Below, in pieces: positions 9,023 through 16,920 of a stretch of DNA of 64,000 nt (position 1 is its first letter; each line of letters starts with the position of its first letter). The notes beneath the pieces were generated by a model. The model was not told the origin of the DNA and did no database searches. It saw only the letters and a list, made by a program, of their open reading frames with translations. The position numbers and the translations under genes are program-made. The stretch comes from Oribacterium sp. oral taxon 102 (GTDB lineage: Bacteria; Bacillota; Clostridia; Lachnospirales; Lachnospiraceae), in contig NZ_JABXYT010000001.1 of assembly GCF_013394775.1 (NCBI RefSeq), positions 1,918,501 through 1,982,500 of the forward strand. Reading direction: 5' to 3'.

Positions 9023-9847
9023 ATGGCATATCACTTTATTGCTCTTGACCTCGACGGAACGCTGACGAACTCGAAGAAGGAGGTCAGCCCGCACACCGTC
9101 GAGGTTCTTCGCCGGGCGGCGAAAAGGGGTGTCCGCATCATCCTCGCCTCCGGACGCCCTGAGGCGGGGATCTTCCCTGTAGCAGAGACGCTCGGGCTTC
9201 GGGAGCTCGGCGGCTATATTCTCGCCTATAACGGAAGCCGCATTATCGACTGCAAAACCGGACAGGATATTCTCCGGCGAAGCATCTCTGCTGCGCTCTA
9301 CCCGAACATCTGTGAGAGCTATCACCGTTTTTCGGTCGAGCTTCTCACCTATGGGCAGGGCGGCGTCATTACAGAGAATCCTGACGATCCCTATGTCCGG
9401 CTCGAATGCCGCATCAACCGGATTGAGGCGCACAGGGTCGCAGCGCTCTATCCTGCAATAGAGGGCACGGTCTGCAAATTCCTCGCTGTCGGTGTGCATG
9501 AGAGACTGCGGGAATTTCAGCGTTACCTTCGAGAACACTATCCGAAGCAGCTGAATGTCTTCTTCTCCGAAACCTACTTTCTGGAGATCGTCCCGCCGGG
9601 GATCGAGAAGGCGGCGAGTCTCGAAACACTGCTCCATCTTCTGGGCGGTGACCGTTCCGAGCTGATCGCCTGCGGAGACGGGCTCAATGACATTACAATG
9701 ATCGACTACGCCGGTCTCGGCGTGGCGATGGAAAATGCCCAGCCATCCCTGCGGGATCGCGCCGACTATATCACAGATACCAACGACAATGACGGTGTCG
9801 CGCAGGTGGTAGAGAAATTCCTCCTGCGGGAGACCCCCGCATTTTGA
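9023..9847 (+). CDS. Cof-type HAD-IIB family phosphatase
   Basis: 274 residues from the ATG at 9023, which follows an AGGA-rich ribosome site; the upstream in-frame Met at 8978 lies inside the promoter and is rejected. Motif I is 'IALDLDGTLTNSKKEV' with the nucleophile Asp. The IIB cap domain lies between motifs II and III. Motif IV is 'LIACGDGLNDITMIDYAGLG'. These enzymes dephosphorylate sugar phosphates, flavin or PLP-like phosphates in the cytoplasm; specificity is usually broad and not predictable here. The downstream zinc-ribbon gene begins 11 nt after the stop, so the two form a small operon, one of only two plus-strand units in the window. Confidence 0.92.
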   Translation: MAYHFIALDLDGTLTNSKKEVSPHTVEVLRRAAKRGVRIILASGRPEAGIFPVAETLGLRELGGYILAYNGSRIIDCKTGQDILRRSISAALYPNICESYHRFSVELLTYGQGGVITENPDDPYVRLECRINRIEAHRVAALYPAIEGTVCKFLAVGVHERLREFQRYLREHYPKQLNVFFSETYFLEIVPPGIEKAASLETLLHLLGGDRSELIACGDGLNDITMIDYAGLGVAMENAQPSLRDRADYITDTNDNDGVAQVVEKFLLRETPAF

Positions 9848-9858
9848 AAGGAGAATCA

Positions 9859-10425
9859 ATGAAAACCTGCATAAATTGCGGACAAAACAATCCGGACGGC
9901 GCAAAGTTCTGCATCAACTGCGGCGTCGTGCTCCCTGCCGTAAAGCAGAAGCCTGCGTCCGCCGAGGAGGCGGCCCTCTCCGAGGAATCCGCCGAAGCGA
10001 CGCCTGCTGAAGAGGCAGAGGACAGCATCGGCGCAGAAGCGCCGGAGACAGCACAGCCAGCCGGGTATTCCGACACAGCCCCCGCGGGAAACGCTGCGCC
10101 GGATCCTGTAGCGGATTTCAATGCCTATTATCAGGCGCAGGGCAGCTGCACGCCGCAGCCGGGCATTCCCGCAGGCGGACAGCCGGGCATGCAGCTTCCG
10201 GAGGCGCTCCGCCCGCTCAGCACACTGGAATACTTCTGCTACCTCTTTCTCTTCTCGATCCCGCTGATCGGCTTCATCTGTATGATTGTTTTCGCGGCAG
10301 GCGCCAGCCAGAATCAAAACCTCCGGAACCTGAGCCGCGCCTATCTTCTGCTGGTCGTGCTCGCCTCTCTCGCCGCCATCCTGTTCTTCGGCTGCGGCAT
10401 ATTGGTTTCCCAGACCATTTTCTGA
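9859..10425 (+). CDS. Zinc-ribbon membrane protein
   Basis: 188 residues. The N-terminus is a zinc ribbon, CINCG ... CINCG (CxxC-x11-CxxC), at residues 4-21. A low-complexity Ala/Glu/Pro/Gly linker runs to about residue 110. Two hydrophobic helices follow: 'YLFLFSIPLIGFICMIVFAA' and 'YLLLVVLASLAAILFFGCGI'. I start at the ATG 9859, with AAAGGAG just upstream, rather than a TTG at 9844. Such zinc-ribbon plus transmembrane proteins are common in Clostridia and have no defined role. It forms an operon with the HAD phosphatase and ends at the convergent terminator 10476-10509. Confidence 0.75.
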   Translation: MKTCINCGQNNPDGAKFCINCGVVLPAVKQKPASAEEAALSEESAEATPAEEAEDSIGAEAPETAQPAGYSDTAPAGNAAPDPVADFNAYYQAQGSCTPQPGIPAGGQPGMQLPEALRPLSTLEYFCYLFLFSIPLIGFICMIVFAAGASQNQNLRNLSRAYLLLVVLASLAAILFFGCGILVSQTIF

Positions 10426-10475
10426 GGAGGCATCGGATAAATTCATAAAGCCATGTGCCAAGGAAAGGAAATGTC

Positions 10476-10509
10476 ACAAATGCGCCGCGGAAATCCGCGG
10501 CGCATTTGT
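10476..10509. terminator. Bidirectional terminator between convergent genes
   Basis: A perfect 15-bp stem (left arm 10476-10490, right arm 10495-10509) with loop AAAT and an extremely G+C-rich core, ending in CATTTGT/ACAAATG. It sits between the plus-strand zinc-ribbon gene and the minus-strand scfB and probably stops both. Confidence 0.65.
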
Positions 10510-10524
10510 ACATAAAACACGATT

Positions 10525-11964
10525 TCAGTGAATCCGGCTTTGCCGGACGCAGACTTTGTCTGCGCCAGATCGCTCCGCAGTTTCCTTTATGGAAACTGCT
10601 ACGCTCTCTGCCACCTTCAGCATGACGGCGCACTCCATGCGCTTCCGAAAGATCTCGCAGCCGTATTCATAGGTACCGTGAATGTCTCCCGTAGAATGCA
10701 GCGAGTTCGCCGCGCATCCCCCCGCGCAGTAAAGCCGCGCCCAGCAATCCTTACAGTCCGGACGGGAATAGACATTGCACTCCTTGAATTCCTCCCGGAG
10801 CTCCGTTTTCGTAATGCCCTCCCAGACATTCCCCATTTTGTACTCCGGGTCGTTCACGAACTGATGGCAGGGATAGAGATCACCGGAGGCAGTCACCGCA
10901 AGGTATTCCGTACCGGAGCCGCAGCCGGAGACTCTCTTATAGATACAGGGTCCCTCTGTGAGATCGAGCATATAATGATAAAAGGTGATCGGCTTCCCGT
11001 CCCTCTGCCTGCGGATCATGTCCTTCGCGAGAAGCTCATACTGCTCGAAGAGCTTCGGCAGATCCTCCGCAGTCAGCGCAGACGGCTCCGACGGATCGCT
11101 CACCACCGGCTCCATCGAGAGCTCCGTAAAGCCAAGCTCGTCCGCCATATGGAAAATATCCTCCGTAAAGTCGGTATTGTAATGCGTGAAGGTGCCCCGC
11201 ATATAGTAGCCCTGTCCGTTCCGCTTCTCCACCAGCTTCCGAAATTTCGGCACGATCCGATCATAGCTGCCGCGCCCTGCGAGATCGACGCGGAAGCGGT
11301 CGTTGACCTCCCTCCGACCGTCGAGGGACAGCACGACATTGTAGCACTCCCGGTTCGCCCAGTCGATCACCTCGTCCGTAAGCCCGATCCCGTTCGTCGT
11401 CAACGTGAAACGGAAATTCTTATTGTGCGCCTTCTCGACAGAACGCGCATAGGCGACCAGCTGCTTGCAGACCTCGAAATTCACGAGCGGCTCTCCGCCG
11501 AAGAAGTCAACCTCGAGGTTTCTCCTCGTGCCGGAATTCTCGATCAGGAAATCCAGCGCCCTCTTCCCTGTCTCGAAATCCATAAGCCCATGCTCACCCT
11601 TGAACTTGCCCTGCGCCGCGAAGCAGTAGGAGCAGTTCAGGTTGCAGGTATGCGCAACAAGCAGGCAAAGCGCCTTCACGACCGTATTCCGCTTCTTCAG
11701 CGTCCCCGCAATATTCTGATAGATATCCTTCGCGAAAAGCTTCCGCTGCGCGATCAGCTCCCGGATATCCTCGAAGCAGTCCCGGATGTCCTCCGCGCCT
11801 GCCTCCGGATGAAGAGCATGGAGCAGCGTCTCCGCCTCCTCCATGCTCTTCCCCTCGTCCAGCAGGTGAATCGCATCATAGGCGAGCTCGTCCGTGACAT
11901 GCACGCTCGCGCTGAATACATCGATCACGATATGGTAGCCGTTTAGTTTATACTGATGAATCAT
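10525..11964 (-). CDS. scfB: SCIFF peptide radical SAM maturase
   Basis: 479 residues. A radical SAM/SPASM enzyme that forms thioether cross-links in the SCIFF ribosomal peptide encoded just upstream. The radical SAM cluster motif CNLNCSYC has cysteines at 107, 111 and 114. 'VDFFGGEPLVNFE' follows. The SPASM region includes 'DCKDCWARLYCAGGCAANS' and further cysteines for two auxiliary [4Fe-4S] clusters. The N-terminal ~95 residues resemble the peptide-recognition region of such maturases. ATG with AGGGAG upstream. The last ~25 residues are encoded by a run of hairpins (10533-10599) and look like a local extension. Spacing to scfA is 141 nt, with a hairpin between that could set the precursor-to-enzyme ratio. 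Confidence 0.93.
   Translation of the reverse strand: MIHQYKLNGYHIVIDVFSASVHVTDELAYDAIHLLDEGKSMEEAETLLHALHPEAGAEDIRDCFEDIRELIAQRKLFAKDIYQNIAGTLKKRNTVVKALCLLVAHTCNLNCSYCFAAQGKFKGEHGLMDFETGKRALDFLIENSGTRRNLEVDFFGGEPLVNFEVCKQLVAYARSVEKAHNKNFRFTLTTNGIGLTDEVIDWANRECYNVVLSLDGRREVNDRFRVDLAGRGSYDRIVPKFRKLVEKRNGQGYYMRGTFTHYNTDFTEDIFHMADELGFTELSMEPVVSDPSEPSALTAEDLPKLFEQYELLAKDMIRRQRDGKPITFYHYMLDLTEGPCIYKRVSGCGSGTEYLAVTASGDLYPCHQFVNDPEYKMGNVWEGITKTELREEFKECNVYSRPDCKDCWARLYCAGGCAANSLHSTGDIHGTYEYGCEIFRKRMECAVMLKVAESVAVSIKETAERSGADKVCVRQSRIH
10533..10599. repeat. Three consecutive T-loop hairpins at the 3' end of scfB
   Basis: TCCGGC-TTT-GCCGGA (10533-10547), CGCAGAC-TTT-GTCTGCG (10548-10564) and GCAGTTTCC-TTTAT-GGAAACTGC (10577-10599) follow each other with perfect stems. 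All lie inside the scfB reading frame. With the terminator hairpin at 10476-10509 this makes four hairpins in 124 nt. The regular T-loops suggest a REP-like or otherwise selected RNA structure. Confidence 0.7.
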
Positions 11965-12045
11965 TGTTCTCCCTGAAAAAAAACCTTATAGGATACATCA
12001 CGCTGCGCTCATTCTTCTACGTGCAGCGTATTCCCGACACATAAA

Positions 12046-12077
12046 CTGTGCCGGAACGCTTGAGCGCCCCGGCACAG
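12046..12077 (-). terminator. Hairpin/attenuator between scfA and scfB
   Basis: CTGTGCCGG (12046-12054) pairs perfectly with CCGGCACAG (12069-12077). On the minus strand it is followed by TTTATGTG. Its place between precursor and maturase fits partial termination or 3' protection that gives more peptide than enzyme. Confidence 0.5.
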
Positions 12078-12105
12078 TAGATCTCCCTCTTGCGTGCAAG
12101 TAAGC

Positions 12106-12252
12106 TTACCTGTTCTCGTTCTCGCACTGCTGATTCGCAATACCGCAGCTGGTCTTGCAGGCGGACTGGCAGGAGGTCTGGCACTCACCGCAGCCGCCGT
12201 GCTCCATGGACTTCTCCATATCGCGGGTTCCTAAGGTCATGATGTGCTTCAT
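12106..12252 (-). CDS. scfA: SCIFF ribosomally synthesised peptide precursor
   Basis: 48 residues starting at the ATG 12252 (GAAGGG upstream). The N-terminus 'MKHIMTLGTRDME' is the conserved leader of SCIFF (six cysteines in forty-five residues). Cysteines are at 21, 24, 28, 32, 36 and 43, exactly six. In known systems the maturase links a cysteine sulfur to a downstream residue's alpha carbon to give a thioether-bridged peptide. SCIFF is nearly universal in Clostridia and its biological role is unknown. It is expressed from a near-consensus promoter at 12401-12428 through an approximately 140-nt leader. Confidence 0.95.
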   Translation of the reverse strand: MKHIMTLGTRDMEKSMEHGGCGECQTSCQSACKTSCGIANQQCENENR

Positions 12253-12400
12253 AGATTTTCCCTTCTTTCTATCTGAATAAACGTTTCTGCCGAGATCTCC
12301 GGCATCACATTCTGCATAAGTCCGCATCCAATGTCCCAATGCTTGTGCATGCAGACATTCCCCGCATTCGACTGCCTGCCGGGGGGACCTATATAAATAT

Positions 12401-12428
12401 ATTATACGGAGCGTCCCTCTGTTGTCAA
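12401..12428 (-). promoter_or_regulatory. Strong sigma70 promoter for scfA-scfB
   Basis: -35 TTGACA (12423-12428), 16-nt spacer, -10 TATAAT (12401-12406): both hexamers are perfect consensus. The leader to the scfA start contains a CCCCCCGG-rich stretch but no structure I can assign. Confidence 0.8.
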
Positions 12429-12476
12429 GCAAAGCCGAACTCCGGCGCTGCACGGAAGCTTATATAGAAAACCTGC

Positions 12477-13244
12477 CTACAGCGCCATCTCCCTAAGCGG
12501 ACAGATCTCCACGCCTTTCCTCTCGAGCGCTGCACGGATCCTCTCTACGAAGAGGAGCGCCTTTTCCCCATCTCCATGAACGCAGATGGAATCCGCGCGG
12601 ATGGGGATATCCTGCCCGTCGACAGCGGTGAGCCTTCCCTCTGTCACCATTCGTACGACCCGGGCAATAGCGAGGGTCTCATCCGTAAGCATCGCGCCCG
12701 GCTTACTACGGGGCACCAGCGTCCCGTCCGCCTCATAGGCTCTGTCCGCGAAGACCTCCGATGCCGTCCGGAGCCCCAGCTCCTTCGCCGTCTGATAAAG
12801 CGCACCGCCGAAAAGCGCCAGCACGATCAGCTCCCGGTCGAAAGCAAGCACCGCCTCACAGATGGCGCGGGCAAGCACAGGATCCTTCGCTGCCATATTG
12901 TAGAGCGCGCCATGGGGCTTCACATGCTGCATCCTCTGCCCTCTTACCCGGAGGAAGGCGTCCAACGCCCCCAGCTGATATAGCACATACGCCTTTGCCT
13001 CTGCGGGACTCAGCTGCATATTCCGTCTTCCGAAGCCCATGAGATCAGGAAAGCCCGGGTGTGCCCCTACCGCCGCCCCGGCTACAGCAGCCCGCTCTAC
13101 GGTTTTCTCCATAACGCAGGGATCTGCGGCATGAAAGCCGCAGGCGGCATTGACAGAGCTGACCAAAGGAATGATTCGCTCGTCCATTCCCAGCGTATAG
13201 CGTCCGAAGCTCTCTCCGATATCACTATTCAGATCTACTCTCAT
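12477..13244 (-). CDS. pxpA: 5-oxoprolinase subunit A (LamB/YcsF family)
   Basis: 255 residues, normal for PxpA. 'MRVDLNSDIGESFGRY', 'SVNAACGFHAADP', 'GAHPGFPDLMGFGRRNM' and 'QHVKPHGALYN' are the family landmarks. With PxpB and PxpC it makes the ATP-dependent prokaryotic 5-oxoprolinase that opens pyroglutamate to glutamate. It is the last gene of a six-gene operon, and its start overlaps the end of accC by 20 bp, so translation is probably coupled. Confidence 0.93.
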   Translation of the reverse strand: MRVDLNSDIGESFGRYTLGMDERIIPLVSSVNAACGFHAADPCVMEKTVERAAVAGAAVGAHPGFPDLMGFGRRNMQLSPAEAKAYVLYQLGALDAFLRVRGQRMQHVKPHGALYNMAAKDPVLARAICEAVLAFDRELIVLALFGGALYQTAKELGLRTASEVFADRAYEADGTLVPRSKPGAMLTDETLAIARVVRMVTEGRLTAVDGQDIPIRADSICVHGDGEKALLFVERIRAALERKGVEICPLREMAL

Positions 13245-14595
13245 CCGCCCGTCCTCCCTGCATGAATGCCTCTACGAAGCCGGTATCTGCCCTTCCCTCC
13301 CGGAAGGCGTCCGCCTGCATGATCTTGTACTGGAAATCCAGATTGGTATTTACGCCCAGTATCACTGTCTCATCCAGCGCCGCCCGCATCTTCCGGATCG
13401 CCGCCTCACGGGTATCCGCATAGACCATAAGCTTCGCGATCATGGAATCATAGTCCGGAGGAATCACATAGCCGGTATACAGTGCCGTATCTACCCGCAC
13501 GCCGTTCCCACCCGGCAGGTGCAGGTGCGTCACCCGCCCCGGGCTGGGCATGAAGTTCTGCTCCGGGATTTCCGCATTGATCCGGCACTCGATGGCATGC
13601 CCCCGGAGCAGCACCTGCTCCTGTGTGAAGGAAAGCGGCTCCCCCGCCGCCACCCGGAGCTGCTCCGCTACGAGATCTATGCCGCTGACCAGCTCCGTCA
13701 CCCCATGCTCCACCTGGATTCGGGTATTCATTTCCATGAAATAAAATGCCCCGTCCTGATCCACGATGAACTCAATGGTACCTGCTCCGGTATAATGAAC
13801 CGCCTCCGCTGCCCGCACCGCCGCGGAAAGCATTTCCTGCCGCCTCTCCTCCGTCACCGCAGGAGAGGGAGACTCCTCAATCAGCTTCTGATGGTTCCTC
13901 TGCACAGAGCAGTCCCGTTCGCCCAGTGCTGCCACATGCCCCTCGCTGTCTCCCAGAATCTGCACCTCCACATGCCTCGGGTGGAGAATCAGCTTCTCGA
14001 TATACATAGCGTCGTCCCCGAAGGCATTGGCGGATTCCCGCTGCGCTGTGATGAACTCATTTTCGAAGTCCTCCGCAGCATAGCATTCCCGCATTCCCTT
14101 GCCCCCGCCGCCGGAGGATGCCTTGATCATCACCGGAAAGCCGATCTCCTCCGCGATCCGCTGTGCCTCCGCCGCATCATAAACCGCCTCTCTGCTGCCC
14201 GGCACCACAGGCACTCCCGCACGCCTCATCATTGCCCGCGCTGCGGATTTATTGCCCATGCTGTCGATCACCGACGGCTCCGGTCCGATAAATATCAGCC
14301 CGTTTTCTCTGCATTTTTCCGCGAAGCGGCTATTCTCCGACAGAAAGCCGTAGCCGGGATGCACCGCGTCGCAGCCCATATTTTTCGCCGCGGTGATCAA
14401 TGCGTCCATATTCAGATAGGTATTCCGTGCTGCGCCCTCCCCGATGCAGACCTTGCTGTCCGCGAGCCGGATATGGAGGGAATTCCTGTCCTCTCTGGAA
14501 TAGACCGCGACAGAGGGAATCTCCATTTCCCGAAGCGCCCGAATGATGCGGACCGCGATCTCCCCACGATTTGCAATCAAAACCCGTTTCAACAC
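13225..14595 (-). CDS. accC: Biotin carboxylase (AccC-like)
   Basis: 456 residues. 'MLKRVLIANRGEIAVRIIRA' opens the biotin carboxylase N-domain; the ATP-grasp region has 'KASSGGGGKGMRECY', 'ERDCSVQRNHQKLIEESPSP' and 'YFMEMNTRIQVEHGVTE'. It carboxylates biotin on the carrier encoded immediately upstream. The start codon is GTG at 14595 behind AGGAGGTC. No carboxyltransferase of the AccD/PccB type is in the operon. The partners here are the pxp genes, so acyl-group identity is open. Confidence 0.93.
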   Translation of the reverse strand: MLKRVLIANRGEIAVRIIRALREMEIPSVAVYSREDRNSLHIRLADSKVCIGEGAARNTYLNMDALITAAKNMGCDAVHPGYGFLSENSRFAEKCRENGLIFIGPEPSVIDSMGNKSAARAMMRRAGVPVVPGSREAVYDAAEAQRIAEEIGFPVMIKASSGGGGKGMRECYAAEDFENEFITAQRESANAFGDDAMYIEKLILHPRHVEVQILGDSEGHVAALGERDCSVQRNHQKLIEESPSPAVTEERRQEMLSAAVRAAEAVHYTGAGTIEFIVDQDGAFYFMEMNTRIQVEHGVTELVSGIDLVAEQLRVAAGEPLSFTQEQVLLRGHAIECRINAEIPEQNFMPSPGRVTHLHLPGGNGVRVDTALYTGYVIPPDYDSMIAKLMVYADTREAAIRKMRAALDETVILGVNTNLDFQYKIMQADAFREGRADTGFVEAFMQGGRADESRSE

Positions 14596-14608
14596 AGCGA
14601 CCTCCTGC

Positions 14609-15073
14609 TCAAAGCTTCTTCACACGGAACAGCGGCTGTCCGTACTCCACCTTCTGCTCATTGGAAACCAGCACTGCCTCGATCTCGCAGTCATAGTCCG
14701 CCGTGATCTCGTTCATCATCTTCATTGCCTCCACGATGCAGACGGTGTCTCCCGCCCGCACACGGTCTCCCACCTTTACATAAGCGGGAATGTCCGGGCC
14801 CGCAGCGGAGTAAAAGGTTCCTACGATGGGGCTCGTGATATGAAATTCCAGATCCTCCTGCTCCTCTCCCGCTGCAGCGCTCTCCTTCCCCTCCGCTGTC
14901 GCGCTTCCCGCTCCGCTGTAGCCCGGAAATGCCGGAAGCCCCGGAGATGCAAGTACCGGCGCATTGTCCAGCTTGCTCATGCTGATTTCGAATTCTCCGT
15001 CACGGAGCTTCATGGTCTTCAGGGAAGAGCCCTCCATGATTCTCACCAGTCCCTCAATTTTCTCCAGATCCAT
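14609..15073 (-). CDS. accB: Biotin carboxyl carrier protein (AccB-like)
   Basis: 154 residues. An N-terminal helical segment is followed by an Ala/Glu/Gly linker and the biotinyl domain from about residue 77. The biotin attachment motif EAMKMMN places the modified lysine at 118. ATG with AGGAGAAG upstream, 13 nt before accC. Together with accC it would form a biotin carboxylase/carrier pair that could serve either fatty-acid synthesis or a dedicated reaction with PxpB/PxpC in this operon. Confidence 0.93.
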   Translation of the reverse strand: MDLEKIEGLVRIMEGSSLKTMKLRDGEFEISMSKLDNAPVLASPGLPAFPGYSGAGSATAEGKESAAAGEEQEDLEFHITSPIVGTFYSAAGPDIPAYVKVGDRVRAGDTVCIVEAMKMMNEITADYDCEIEAVLVSNEQKVEYGQPLFRVKKL

Positions 15074-15163
15074 CTGTCTTCTCCTCCGTCTTATTCCCTT
15101 CCGTACACCGCAGGCCGCCCTCGGGGTCTTCCCCTCGGCTGCCCTCCGTTTCCGTATCCGGCG

Positions 15164-16174
15164 CTATGCCGGGAAGAGCTGCTCCAGACGCTTCGCCGTG
15201 AGCCGAACCGCCAGCACCTCCCTGCAGGGTTTGTGGATCTGATTCCGCATCTCCTGCAGGCTGTTCTCCTCCTCCCGAAGCAGCGCCTGTGCCTCCTCCA
15301 CCGTGATCCTCCGGAAACGAATCCGGTCGTCCGTCCGGCACTGCGCCAGCTTCGGCAGATCCACGCTGGCTACCGTAGCGATCTTCGCATATCCCCCCGT
15401 AGTCTGCCGGTCGGCGAGCAAAATGATCGGCTTGCCGTGGGCGGGCACCTGCACCGCTCCCAGCGCAATACCGTCGGAAATGATATCCGAGCCCCGCTTC
15501 GTCTCAATGAAGCTCCCGTCCAGCCGGACGCCCATACGGTCGAAATTGCCGGATACCGTGAACTCGCTGTTCAGGAAGCGGTCTATGCCGCGGTGGGTAA
15601 ACATCTGCTCCTGCGGTCCCATAATCACCCGGAGCGTCACCGCACTATCCTCGTATTCCCGGATCGGAAGCGTGCGGGAAAGGAAATAGGGCAGGTATAC
15701 TCTCCGCTTGATCCGCATATCCAGGAAATCGCCGTCCATGAGCTTTCTTCCCTTGAAGCCGCCGATCCCGCATTTCAGGTTGGTGGAGCGGGAGCCCATC
15801 ACCACCGGAGCCTGCAAATAATTGGAGAAGGCAATGTAGCAGCTGCGCCCCGTCCTCGCGCTCCCCAGCTTCAGCACATCTCCCTTGTTGACATAAATCG
15901 CCGTATACATGGGAACGGGCTCGTCATTCAGCTCCGGACGGAAATCGCCTCCCGTAATGGCGATGATCTGCGCCGCGGTAAACTCCAGCGTCGGCCCGAT
16001 GAGGGTACACTCCAGCACAGCTTCATTCTCCGGATTGTCCAGAAGGAGATTCGCGATGCGGAAGGAGCGGACGTCCATCACGCCGCCCACATTGAAGCCC
16101 TGGCTCTGGTAGCCGCTGCGTCCCAGATCCTGCACCGTGGTCAGCATGCCGCCCTTTATCACTCGGAATCCCAT
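15164..16174 (-). CDS. pxpC: 5-oxoprolinase subunit C (biotin-dependent carboxyltransferase-like)
   Basis: 336 residues. Landmarks are '[20 protein letters not shown]' (start), '[15 protein letters not shown]', '[13 protein letters not shown]' and '[16 protein letters not shown]'. The fold matches the carboxyltransferase domain 2 found in urea carboxylase and KipA/PxpC. It overlaps the end of pxpB by 16 bp. In the oxoprolinase it joins PxpB for ATP-dependent phosphorylation of 5-oxoproline. The neighbouring biotin genes leave open a biotin-dependent role. Confidence 0.92.
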   Translation of the reverse strand: MGFRVIKGGMLTTVQDLGRSGYQSQGFNVGGVMDVRSFRIANLLLDNPENEAVLECTLIGPTLEFTAAQIIAITGGDFRPELNDEPVPMYTAIYVNKGDVLKLGSARTGRSCYIAFSNYLQAPVVMGSRSTNLKCGIGGFKGRKLMDGDFLDMRIKRRVYLPYFLSRTLPIREYEDSAVTLRVIMGPQEQMFTHRGIDRFLNSEFTVSGNFDRMGVRLDGSFIETKRGSDIISDGIALGAVQVPAHGKPIILLADRQTTGGYAKIATVASVDLPKLAQCRTDDRIRFRRITVEEAQALLREEENSLQEMRNQIHKPCREVLAVRLTAKRLEQLFPA

Positions 16175-16902
16175 TCGTCCTCCCCCTCATATACCCTGCA
16201 TTGATAGTTTCCTGTCTCCACCGCGCGCTGCAGCTCCCGGTACTCCTCCGGGGAAATCGGCAGGAAGCGGATATAGTCTCCCGCCTCCACCAGAATCGGC
16301 TTCTCTCTCCCGGGATCATAGGTTCTGACCGGCGTCATGCCCATGAGCTGCCAGCCGCCGGGAGAGTCCAGCGGATAAATACCGGTCTGGGAGCCGCCGA
16401 TCCCCACGGAGCCCGCAGGGATGCGCACTCTGGGATTGGCAAGGCGCGGCGTGTGAAGCCGCTCGTCCAGCCCGCCGAGATACGTGAAGCCCGGCAGGAA
16501 GCCCAGCATATAAATGAGGTAATCGCGGGAGCTGTGAAGAGAGACGACCTCCTCCTCGGAGAGCCCCGCATGGGCTGCGATGCTGCCGAGATCCGGACCG
16601 TATTCCCCGCCGTAAACCACCGGAATCTCATAGATCCTGCGGTGCAGGCTGTCCACCTGCGTATCCATCCGGACAATGCTGCCGATCCTGCGATAGATCT
16701 CCGAATAGGAGATCACCAGGGGATTATAGTTGATGAGGAGTGCGCAGTAGGTGGGGATCATGTCTACGATTCCCTCGATCTGCTGCTGGCGGATCAGCTT
16801 CACCACCGCCGCGATCCTCCGGTTCACCTCCGGGCGGATCGTCTGTTCAAATACAATCAAGAGGGAGGAATCTCCCTCTGCTAAAACCTTGATATTCTGC
16901 AT
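16159..16902 (-). CDS. pxpB: 5-oxoprolinase subunit B (KipI family)
   Basis: 247 residues. '[20 protein letters not shown]' and '[20 protein letters not shown]' form the KipI N-domain; '[20 protein letters not shown]' and '[20 protein letters not shown]' are the cyclophilin-like domain signatures. In Bacillus subtilis the homologue KipI also inhibits the kinase KinA, but the operon context here points to the metabolic role. It starts 18 nt after the transporter gene. Confidence 0.93.
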   Translation of the reverse strand: MQNIKVLAEGDSSLLIVFEQTIRPEVNRRIAAVVKLIRQQQIEGIVDMIPTYCALLINYNPLVISYSEIYRRIGSIVRMDTQVDSLHRRIYEIPVVYGGEYGPDLGSIAAHAGLSEEEVVSLHSSRDYLIYMLGFLPGFTYLGGLDERLHTPRLANPRVRIPAGSVGIGGSQTGIYPLDSPGGWQLMGMTPVRTYDPGREKPILVEAGDYIRFLPISPEEYRELQRAVETGNYQCRVYEGEDEWDSE

Positions 16903-16920
16903 CTTCGTTTCCTCAGCCCC

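Noticed and set aside
10431..10460. A possible fourth copy of the dispersed element (GATAAATTCAT...GCCATGTGCC)
   Set aside because: Only about 20 scattered bases match and neither terminal motif is complete.
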